Part shown: one piece after another, positions 55,746-64,000 of the stretch
Numbering within the stretch: position 1 is the stretch's first letter
Layout: each line of letters starts with the position of its first letter
Assembly (NCBI GenBank): GCA_902702965.1
Contig: CACRXP010000012.1
Coordinates: 2,288,508 to 2,352,507 of the forward strand
Direction: 5' to 3'
DNA: 64,000 nucleotides
DNA from: Spirometra erinaceieuropaei
Taxonomy: Eukaryota; Platyhelminthes; Cestoda; Diphyllobothriidea; Diphyllobothriidae
Position numbers and translations under genes: made by a program
Notes under the pieces: generated by a model
The model's input: the letters and a program-made list of their open reading frames with translations, nothing else
Databases searched by the model: none
What the model was told of the DNA's origin: nothing

Positions 55746-55776
55746 GTTTCGGATTCACAACCGAGTCCATTATCAG
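55746..55776 (-). ncRNA. PLE hammerhead core
   Basis: On the minus strand CTGATAA, stem II GGACTC...GAATCC (one mismatch) and GAAAC, spanning 31 bases, followed by GTGAGGCAAATAAAATTC as in the 60012 copy. CTGATAA departs from CTGATGA at the conserved G8, so it is probably inactive. PLE terminal repeats are known to carry hammerheads. Confidence 0.5.
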
Positions 55777-55779
55777 TGC

Positions 55780-56079
55780 CTTGCTCTCCATTCAAGTAAG
55801 AAATGACAATCTTACAAGACAAAACGGCTTACTGAGACGACCAAAATCATAACGTCTTCTTAGTCGCCTGCAGAACATCAAAAAAATAGAAGTCTAAATG
55901 TTCTAGGAGAAGCTATCCGCGCATAACTCCGCATGTGTCCGGCCCTCCGCTGCTAAGTGGCCGAAATGAGAAATTTGCTGTCCAAACGAGGTTGTAGAGA
56001 CTGAAGTCCCGATTGATGTTTTTCTTGTACACTTGATTGGTTCTCATCCATTTTTTATGAATGCGCATGTTTGACTATC
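55780..56079. other. Nothing recognised
   Basis: No feature supported. Confidence 0.35.
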
Positions 56080-56330
56080 GTTACCGACGATGCTCGCCGT
56101 GTGCCCGGCAACATGGCGATCGCAGAGACGGTGACTTGGACATGAATTAGTTTGAGGCGCTGGTGGACTTGCGCTACATCCACCACAGTCCCTTCTCCCT
56201 CACCCATCTAAGCCCGGTGTCAAGAAAGGGTCAAGAGAGACGGAGGTGGAATCTAACACGGTGAACGACGAAATTAAACAACTCTTCTGCGCCTGCCACA
56301 CGCGTCTGGTCCGCGCATAAAGGGCCGGGG
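56080..56330 (-). repeat. GT-rich long repeat unit fragment, inverted
   Basis: Shares, in reverse, CGACGATG, CCGTGTGCCC, GACGGTGACTT and GCCCGGTGTCAAGA with the 36-41 kb units. Confidence 0.5.
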
Positions 56331-58359
56331 TTTCGCAAAAAAAAACAAAGCAAACGGCTGCTTGAATCTCAAATGAGTGGTAACGCCTTGGAGATCACAG
56401 TGAGAGGGAGCCACTGCAGCCTGACTCTCCGTCCTTAGATGCCTACCGAGTTATGCCGTCAGCCGGCAGTCGCCAAAGTCACGGCCTCCAGCGCGCAGTG
56501 GCAGTTTAAAAGCGCATAAGATTGTTTATAATGAGGAATATGCGCTGAGAGGGTCGATCTCGCTCTCTCCCTTCTCCCTCTCTCAGGCGCCATCCGATGG
56601 GCGGATTGGGTGCAAGTGACTGGCGGATTTAGACAACCCGTCTACGCGTGCCACACACAACCTTGTCCTGGCACAACACACAGGTTTACACATACGCCCG
56701 CATCATTTGCAGGTGCGCTCATAAGTTCCTATTTAGCTAAACTCCCCGGTAGCACTCAACCCAAAGAATGACCTAAAATTCACGTTGAAATCGAGTCTGG
56801 TTGAAAATTGGGCTTCAGGGAGTTCACGTTACGGAAATGGTTGACTAGGATGAAAACAGTCCAAGTCCTTCCAATAGTTGCTGAAGAAAATAACTAGCGG
56901 ACTGTGGATCCATTAATAAGTCGAATCACTGAGCCCGATTGGATACAGTCTCCAAACACTGATGGGGCACGTGCATCAGTAGAGTCATCTGCGTTGAAAG
57001 TTCGATGAAAATACTTCTAGCACAGAAGTAGACTTTTACTTATAGCGGGTTAAAATGCAAGCTATCTGCATGGCAGCACATGAAAAACTGAGGACGACTA
57101 AAAACAAATTTAAAAATGAAAAATAGCCAGTGTCAACCGTACTCAAAACTTCATGTCATTACAGAGAAAACTTACTACAAGTCGAGTACGGCCCGTAACT
57201 GACTGCAGAAGAGCCCTAAGGACGAAGATTTGGATGAGGACTGCTGAAAGCCTGACAAATGAAATATCTTTCACTGAGTCTACTCAGCAGGGGTAAAATA
57301 TTTTACCGCCGAAATATTTCAACCCAGTAATTGATCTGCATGGCTGAGGAAAGGCAGTGTTCCACAGATTCTTTTAAGATGCCAGGTTGAGATAAACACC
57401 TACTACCCTCATAGACACTAGTCATGGACAGTCACTTGAAAAAATGAGAGGAATCCGTGTGAATGTCGATTAAATCGTCTAGTTAGCAGATGAGAGGTGT
57501 TCAATGGATCTAGCAACCTTCATTTACAAAAATGAGTAATCCTGTACCGATTAATCGGCTGGCACCTCTTTATTGTGTGTCGCAGTTTTAGATACATGAC
57601 TTTGAGGTACTCCATCAAAGCATGTGTTGTTCAAAGATTGAATTAAACTTCGCGCTGCATTCCGAGTTGGAAAACCCGGTGATTGTTCAATTTTCTGCGT
57701 TCCCCTAAGCCTCGCTTCCTTGTTGCCACAAGCGTAGTATGTCGGCTGTGGCAATAAACTGCCCGCTCGTCGAGTCAATTCACTAGTCGAATGAGTGATT
57801 GCTCAGTCAGTCAAAATGATGTCACTTCGTCTGTAATCAACCTCGACTTCACTCTAATTAGATTTGTCGCGGTCTTCCTATCCCCATCTCCGTGCATATG
57901 GTTGGATACAACCAAGTAAGCGGGGGGGGGGGAGTCGACAGGCCGATTATAGAACCCCGGTTGCAGTCTGAATCGTTCAGACTTTGAATTATCACGTCCC
58001 AAATTGCGACTCCTAAGTGGTCGCACGTGTTGCTAATCACCCCGACATGATTTGCGATGCAGAAGTCTTTTTGCTGAGAGCTCAGGTTCGCCAGTCTGCA
58101 GATTTTGCAATAACAGAACCCATAGAAAACTGTCACAGCCTCAAAAGGCTTCAGTACATCGCCGGGGTGCGTCACACAGTGACAAATTGCAACTGGGCCA
58201 TGTCTACCTCTGGATAGTCTAGAGACCACCTAAGAGGCCTTCTCGCACTTTAGCGGCTGTTCCTTTGGCTGTCACCTACCCGCATTGTGATGTTTTACTC
58301 GACAAATTTGGTTTGATAGCTGTTCGGTTGCAAATTAAAATCTTCCGGCTGCTCTGTCA
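56331..58359. other. Long stretch without recognised gene
   Basis: Holds the dispersed phrase CCCGTCTACGCGTGCCACAC (56638) and a ten-G run (about 57923-57932). Frames at 57551-58229 have no known domain. Confidence 0.4.
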
Positions 58360-58740
58360 TGGAGGAGCTTGTAAGATGGGGGGGTGCTAACCATGAAAGT
58401 GCCCCCCAAAATGGGCCAGACGGTGGATGCACTGGAACAACAGGGAAGGGGGGAGGGCAGATCAGGACACGGCAGGCCTTATTGGGGAGGCTCCCCAATA
58501 ACAAATGCTACGCACGGGAGAGTGATAGCACGCCTAGGTGCAGTCTCACGTCGCGCCGACCACCTGGACCGGTTACCTATTCCGGTCTTCTTGAGTTTGT
58601 CATGACAACGGGCTCAGGCGGGCGAGGGAGGAGGGAGTGTGGTACATGCGGCGCGAACACAATATCACTGCCAACTAATTCACGCGCAAGTTATCCGTAT
58701 CCGTCTAACTGTGGGGAAAACGATGGACATCGTAGGAATA
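58360..58740 (+). repeat. GT-rich long repeat unit, diverged
   Basis: CCCCCCAAAATGGGCCAGAC, CAATAACAAATGCTACG, GGTCTTCTTGAGTTTGTC and TTCACGCGCAAGTTATCCG follow the order of the array units. Confidence 0.6.
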
Positions 58741-58749
58741 TACGGTTCA

Positions 58750-58960
58750 ACTGCTGATTGCAAGGCGAACTTGGTATCCACCCCTTGTGGGTGGCTTTCC
58801 GGAACCCTGCGGTCTGCATCTCCGTTGTTGCGCATCGACTCGAATGGAAATCAAGGAAAGGTAGTTGGCTGTTTGTTTCCAACTCCACAGGGAATTGGAC
58901 GATTGTGTCTGCCGAACTCAGCATCTCCTTAGGGGGAGGGGGGCGAGTCTCAACCTTATT
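58750..58960 (-). pseudogene. PLE reverse transcriptase fragment
   Basis: The minus-strand frame reads IVQFPVELETNSQLPFLDFH and then LQTAGFRKATHKG-like text (as MQTAGFRKATHKG), the PLE RT block after the catalytic box. It follows directly on the array unit. Stops and loss of both sides make it a relic. Confidence 0.65.
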
Positions 58961-59299
58961 TGTTTTGTCGCAAAAAATGTGCCGCTAATAGTATGCCCAA
59001 CACTTTGGTTAATACTGTTAAAGAGCTGGCTATCGCAATCCAGACTGGGGCTGGAAACAAACTGGTGGGTCGCGGATTTGCTTCCACGTTTTGCCACTGC
59101 GGCAAGTTTGCCGAAGCTCAATTAGATTACCAACTTCAGCGGCTCCCACTCACGGATCTCATCCCTAGTTACTGAGAAATAGAGGCAACACCCAGTGACA
59201 ACACTCATTCATTTAGTGTCAGTGCCAGTCCTTTGCCCTTTCGAAAAAGAAACTCGAGGATACAACAGTTATTTTCGAGTTGTCAGCAGCAATGCCAAG
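58961..59299. other. Nothing recognised
   Basis: A plus-strand frame of 71 codons (58960-59175) has no known domain. Confidence 0.35.
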
Positions 59300-59810
59300 A
59301 TGACCACGCACACACGCACAAATGTTCGACTGACGTTGCCGACGATTTCCACCGTGTGCTCCGCCGCAAGATTAAGCAGGGACGGTGACTTGCGAAGCGT
59401 CTACCGCACCCTTTCCTCCTACCCCACCTGGATCTGGTGTTAAGACATAGTCAAGAAGACCGGAGGCGGGGGGAGGGCGCAGGTAGATAGTGCGGTTGAG
59501 CCCATACTTTGGCGCTCCACTCCACACCCACTGGTCCACACAGCAAATGACCAGTATTTTAACCAACAATAACAATGGAGAGGGCCCCAGGGGTCCCAAT
59601 GTACGCGACCTCTGCCGGAAGCTGGGTCTGCCACCGTATCCGAAGTGTTGGCACTTGTTGTGGTGTGGATCCCGATAACGCCTGCCAAGATCCGATACGG
59701 CCCCCCCTTGTTGATCCAGCGCATCTACCTCGTGGTCCGTGTGTGGGGAAGCAAAACACATATCTTGCCAAACCGTACGCCGAGGGAAGACGTAGAAGAG
59801 CAATTTGTAC
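59300..59810 (-). repeat. GT-rich long repeat unit, inverted
   Basis: In reverse it carries CACCGTGTGCTCCG, GGGACGGTGACTTGCG, GACCGGAGGC, TTTGGCGCTCCACTCCACAC, TGGTCCACAC and GCGCATCTACCTCGTGG, the same order as the array units read backwards. Confidence 0.6.
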
Positions 59811-59859
59811 AAGCAGAGTATCGATTTTAAGCATCTTAGGTAGATCTTAGAACAGTGTC

Positions 59860-60270
59860 AGGCCAAATCCGTGGGTCTCATGAAAGAGCGGTCTGTTCGG
59901 ATGACTGTCTCGTCTTCTTTTCTTTTTGCCAAACGTTTGCTTCCTTTGGAGACATACCCCTTCACGAAGAAGGAGATACGATCGCTGGGACAAGGGCTTT
60001 ATTAGTCTTACGTTTCGGATTCCTGCTCGAACCCATCATCAGAGACAAAAGCAGATAAGGGTGGTTCATGCACAAGGGGCTACAGTATTTATAGGATGCA
60101 TTCGCCATGCTACTGCATACCCATGAATGTTCAAGGCTCCCTCCTTCATCAGGGTTCTTTGCACGTGGTGGGATGACTGTTTGATGGCCGACATTTGCGT
60201 CGTTAATTGCTGCCATCTGACTACGTGCGGTGGATGTTGGTTTGATGGTCGCCCGACCATCTGACGCACC
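59860..60270 (-). mobile_element. PLE terminal-repeat fragment
   Basis: Contains the hammerhead core at 60012-60042 with PLE-type flanks. No RT or endonuclease frame is recognised beside it, so this is a solo or truncated terminal repeat. Limits are approximate. Confidence 0.45.
60012..60042 (-). ncRNA. PLE hammerhead core, best preserved
   Basis: Minus strand: CTGATGA, T, stem II GGGTTC/GAATCC (six pairs including one wobble) around GAGCAG, then GAAAC. All core bases match the hammerhead consensus. Flanking stem I and stem III partners are not obvious in a single copy, which fits the PLE situation where very short stem III favours action as a dimer (known for the class). Confidence 0.65.
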
Positions 60271-60401
60271 TACCAGAGCCGGTGCTTCCTGGGACTCGTC
60301 TCTTCGCTTCTATTGGCAGTGCCCTTTCATCTTTATTGAGGTGGCAAGATTGAGAATTCGGATGCAGACCCCGAACTTTGCTCCGGCAGTCGGAGTTGGT
60401 G

Positions 60402-60492
60402 ACCACCATCACTACTACTACTACTACTACTACTATCACCGCCACCGCCACCGCCACTGCCACCGCCACCGCCACCACCACCACCACCAGTA
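60402..60492. repeat. Trinucleotide microsatellite (ACT, ACC, GCC)
   Basis: ACT units (60411-60435), then mixed CAC and CGC triplets to 60488. Confidence 0.9.
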
Positions 60493-61139
60493 CCACAGAG
60501 TGACGCTGGTCCGCGAGTAGGATCGTAGGGCTATCCTCCGTTTTGAGTGTTCACTGATCCCCCCTTTCCAAATGATTTATGCGTCTGATGTTTCACAGAC
60601 AGTCAGAATGTCAGGCGGCAGACCAGGTATTAGGTCTCCTCTGCACATTTGTCTGTACAAATTCAACAGCGCCCACAAACTTCATGTGTGCGTGCAGTGC
60701 CCGCTGTGTTGAACGGGGCTTCGCACTCAAGTCTGACCAATCACAGGCGGGTGGAAATTTTCGAGGCAAGTTGTGCAGAAGAGCGCCAAGTAGTATGCTT
60801 GGTTGTGTCGTGTTGCCTGTATGACTGAAAAATGTGCGACCTTTTGGTTGATTTTTTTTCAGGCACTGTCAAAATATCGCCTTTTTATGTCCTTGTTTCA
60901 TAACTGTCCAACGGCCGCTGGGAAATAGGATTTGTTTCAACTTACCGCTGAGATCTTTGATGACAGAAATGAAGTTGACACTCTGGCACGCCACAATCCT
61001 CCTATCCGGCACTAAATTCAATGAGCTCTGCAAATAATGCTTTCGGAGTCATGCTGTAGTCCAGACAGAGCACATTTTCCCCAAACCCACATTTAGTTAA
61101 ACACTGCCGGCTCGGGGCCTGTGACCGGGCGAGTGCAGG
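60493..61139. other. Nothing recognised
   Basis: An 81-codon plus-strand frame (60579-60824) has no known domain. Confidence 0.35.
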
Positions 61140-61680
61140 TAAAAAAAAGTCAGGCTAAAATGATTCCATCTTAATAAGGCCTTTATGGCACTCACATAAA
61201 AACGAGGCGCGAAGCATTTCCATGAAAGCCCGATACGTGCCGCACAGGACCTGTGCGGCACGCGTAGGCGGGTCATTTAAACTTGTCAGTCAGTGCACTG
61301 GAGTCCGTTTCCGGCCGTCTCGACTCCGTCTTTTCATCGGAGCAAGGTGGATGGTGGAGGAGAGAGTGCGGTAGATGCTGCGCAAGTCTTCTATAATTGC
61401 AAATCAACCCGCATGCAAGTCGCCGGTTCCGCGCCCGCTCCACGGGCACTTGCAGTGGAATCAGACTGTGTGTGGCACGCGTAGACGGTCTGTTTAAATT
61501 TGTCAGTTTGTGTGCCAGAACCTGCCCCTGAGCGTCATGAATCTGTCTTTCCAGCGGATCAAGATAGGTGACAGAGGAGAGAGTGCCGTAGATAACTGAC
61601 ATGCTCTCCCGCTATAAACTACTTCATGGGCAAGCCACAGATGCTGTGCCCACTTCGTCAGGCCCGTGGTGAAGGTCATT
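61140..61680 (+). repeat. Diverged GT-rich repeat units and associated motif
   Basis: AAAGTCAGGCT, TTTATGGCACTCAC, GGAGAGAGTGCGGTAGATGC and TGCGCAAGTCT are shared with 37-40 kb. The phrase GCACGCGTAGACGG occurs twice in variants (61259, 61465), about 205 bp apart. The small palindrome GCCGCACAGG/CCTGTGCGGC is at 61240-61259. Confidence 0.5.
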
Positions 61681-62749
61681 GTTTGCTTCGGCGAAACTAC
61701 TATTAGCATAGGCAAGAGTTCCGAGGTGATATTCTGAGGTAGCGAACGAAACGGCCGGAAGCGTGGAGCAGCTGATAGGTCAGTCACAGATATCTCTTTT
61801 TCTTTTCAGGAATATTACCTCAAAACTGTTGCCTTCATTCACCAAATCTGGGTTACTTTTACGACCTTGATATATTCAGCGACATTTAGCGGTCAAAGGT
61901 AATTTACAAGTGAATGCGAGTCAATTTTCGGATTGGTTGCATAAGTGATGAGAAAAATAAGGATTTCCACTATGAACCTGATAAACATATTACAGAGGTA
62001 AAATGTTCTCTTTCACGGAGATGCTGAAGGCACATTTTTGTTCCAATCAAAATGGAAACATAATTCACTGAACGAAAAGGGATCTATTTGACTGCAAGGA
62101 GGTCTGACGAGAGTAGGTAATGAAGCAAAATATGACGGCGAGTTGAGTTGGGTTCAACTGAACTTATTGCTGATGCGAGATCTTGCATAAGGGCGTCAAT
62201 TGGAGGGAGCTAGGTGTCTTTTTACTACCTTGTAGAGACATTTCTGCTGATTTTCGAAAAATGCTTTTGCTCAAATGAGGTTATATAGCCACATCTGAAG
62301 AAAACACATCCCAGCCACCTGTAATACGGCACCAGTGGTAATAGGGGTTTCCACATATGCGGCGGGGAAATGCACAGACGACGAGGTCAAGTAGTTGTAT
62401 GCAAACGAAAACCTATTGGGAATGCGCGGCTATACTAAGGGTGGTTGAAAAATTGTTCAAGCCTAATCATCTCTGTACACGGGCGTTCTAAGTTTTCTAA
62501 TCATATAATGCGAAACTTAAACCTGGGCAAGATCATAAGAACTTTAAGTCCTGGGAAAATGTCACACAGTGATCGACAGATTTTACTCGTTATGATCTTT
62601 AAAAGCTACCGGGCGTGTAGATACAATGCTCCCGAGAGATCATCACCATTTACCAAAGTGTTTCTTAATTGTCCAACTTTATAGAACATAAACATATGCC
62701 TACTTAGTGTGTATCCTTTTTACGCGACGCATTTTCTCGTAAAAGAATG
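61681..62749. other. Nothing recognised
   Basis: A 79-codon plus frame (62445-62684) contains NAPERSSPFTKVFL, faintly like a transposase DNAPxH block, but the catalytic Asp is a Tyr; not accepted as a gene. Confidence 0.35.
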
Positions 62750-62990
62750 GGAAAATGAGTACAGTGTGCATGGTTTCCAGCAAATGCAGCTAAGTTTGAA
62801 CAGACATCCAGAATCAATGGAACAACTGCGCACTAGTTAAGTAGTCATTTTGGACGACCGTGACCCTTTTAGATGAGAGTAAACCCGCTCATTCGAAGGC
62901 CATCATATCACCGTGTATGTAATACTTCGAGATCAGGATCTAAGTTGATCCGTGTTACAATCCAGCTTAGGTCGTCCCTTATGAATGAAG
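62750..62990. mobile_element. Foldback right-arm remnant
   Basis: GAATCAATGGAACAACTGCG, TTAAGTAGTCATTTTGGA and TCATTCGAAGGCCATCAT follow the order of the A/B right arm. The terminus is lost. Confidence 0.5.
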
Positions 62991-64000
62991 TCAGTTTTTC
63001 AGTTTCATTTAATGTTTTTTGAGTCCTTCTACATTCTGTAAATTGTAAAAGAGGCCCTGGAAGTTTCGCCAAAAAGTCTTAATCTCAAGCGGGACGGACA
63101 TTCTCGGTGTTGAAAGAAAAAGCAGTTGATAACACTTGCTCTGTTTATTTTCGGTTGTGTATTTACGGTTAATTCTCCCAAGGTTTTTCGAGCAAAATGA
63201 CATGGACTTGCCCACGTTTTAGGCTGTGCGGATTTGACGCGAGCTAAGTTCATTTGCAGTCTTCATTTTGCATCCGTATTTTTCAGGAAAGATTTTTGTA
63301 TTTAAAATCATAATGTACCTAACCATGGAATCATCCGCTTGGTCTCGAGAGCAGTGGATGTCTTTTAAAAACAGAGCGAGCAGTTTGTGTCTTCAGGTGT
63401 ATCGTACGGGCTAGCACAAAATCAGAAGTTCGCAGTCAGGGTTAATGATATCAAAGACGGATAACCTTTGCATGGCATGTAGGAAACTCAGCTATTCGAG
63501 TCAAAAATGGCCATCCTGTGAGTACTGCAGGAACAGGGTGGCTGAACCCTGATGTACAGCCTGTAATTCAATAGCCAAAGCCGTGGGCGAGTTCATATGT
63601 GCAACCGCAATCATCTAGGCTGTGACGCATTCCTCTGACGTGCCCTGAACTCCGAGATTTGAGATCGAATTTCTGAACCCCACCCACCCCTCCTCCAACC
63701 ACCAAGTGCTTAAAGGTGCACTGTCTGTCTGAAGAGCTTGGGATGAACTTCGAGTGGCCATTTTCAATGTCTTCCAAACTGCCCTTTCTGCCTTCCATAT
63801 TACTCCTTCTTTTTCCTGCCCTTGCTACTCGGCCTTCAACTAAGGGCACTTTTGCTGATCTCTCCCTCCCGGCTGGCTCCCAGCTCTGCCTGGCTGACTC
63901 GTGTCTCTGAATCCCCGGGGGGATGCGAGCAGGAAAGCGCTGGCAGGACCAGCAAACTACGAAGATTTCCCGCGGGAATTTCGAACGTCGGTCGACCGCC
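62991..64000. other. Nothing recognised to window end
   Basis: Frames at 63009-63253 (minus) and 63568-63910 have no known domain. Confidence 0.4.

Noticed and set aside
60221..60520. His/Tyr-rich and Val/Ala-rich frames
   Set aside because: Triplet repeat translations.
62445..62684. Second transposase relic (NAPERSSPFTKVFL)
   Set aside because: The catalytic Asp is Tyr, no SPDLNPIEN block follows, and the match is too short.
1..64000. Prokaryotic systems (operons, CRISPR, phage defence, plasmid functions)
   Set aside because: No direct-repeat/spacer array, no Shine-Dalgarno-led gene series; the content is eukaryotic transposon-rich DNA with introns.

Overview
The window looks like a piece of a large, repeat-rich animal genome, most probably a parasitic flatworm and more narrowly a diphyllobothriidean-type tapeworm (Spirometra/Dibothriocephalus/Schistocephalus-like). 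The basis is an RTE-type retrotransposon whose reverse transcriptase runs into C2H2 zinc fingers, several Penelope-like (PLE) fragments with hammerhead-ribozyme cores, tRNA-derived SINEs, TTAGGG-type interstitial repeats, split exons and microsatellites. The taxon is an inference. There are no operons, ribosome binding sites, CRISPR arrays or intact tRNA/rRNA genes.

Only one host gene is recognisable: a 5' coding exon on the minus strand (4705-5317) encoding the signal peptide and N-terminal domain of a prolyl 4-hydroxylase alpha subunit. Two more short stretches (8783-8911 and 16477-16655, both minus) look like orphan exons bounded by splice consensus sequences but are unassigned.

The rest is mobile DNA in layers. 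(1) Three related families of non-autonomous DNA elements, called A, B and C here, end in CAGT next to TA. A and B are foldback elements with arms of roughly 350 bp. They occur at 144-3428 (nested), 5868-6309, 6684-7655, 7680-8620, 18665-19658, 21681-22854, 29593-30144, 30618-32040 and 49310-50173. C copies are at 9107-10330, 12545-13370, 24228-25126 and 27690-27960. A decayed Tc1/mariner-type transposase (14170-14659) lies just upstream of an A-type terminus (14856-14892). (2) Two tRNA-headed SINE families, S1 (28720, 31509, 44977, 45280) and S2 (629, 23615, 26898, 43347, 45553, 48860), some with clear target-site duplications. (3) PLE relics: a GIY-YIG endonuclease end at 7904-8559, RT pieces at 27113, 28825-29360 and 58750-58960, and hammerhead cores at 21056, 55746 and 60012. 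(4) A CR1/Jockey-like LINE RT (20130-21030, minus) and an RTE/zinc-finger ORF (37648-39580). (5) GT-rich long repeats with units of about 460-580 bp (36030-37647, 39800-41250, scattered copies to 61680) surrounding the RTE insertion. (6) A tandem repeat of about 370 bp (25322-26160, 54465-54995) in which each unit carries a 61-nt module that folds like a type I hammerhead ribozyme.

The most interesting signal is item 6: a possible retrozyme-like, ribozyme-bearing tandem retroelement, seen in five copies, with paired stems I and III but a non-canonical core. Next is the link between the transposase relic and the foldback families. Two assembly gaps (38700-38892, 51918-52053) fall in microsatellites.
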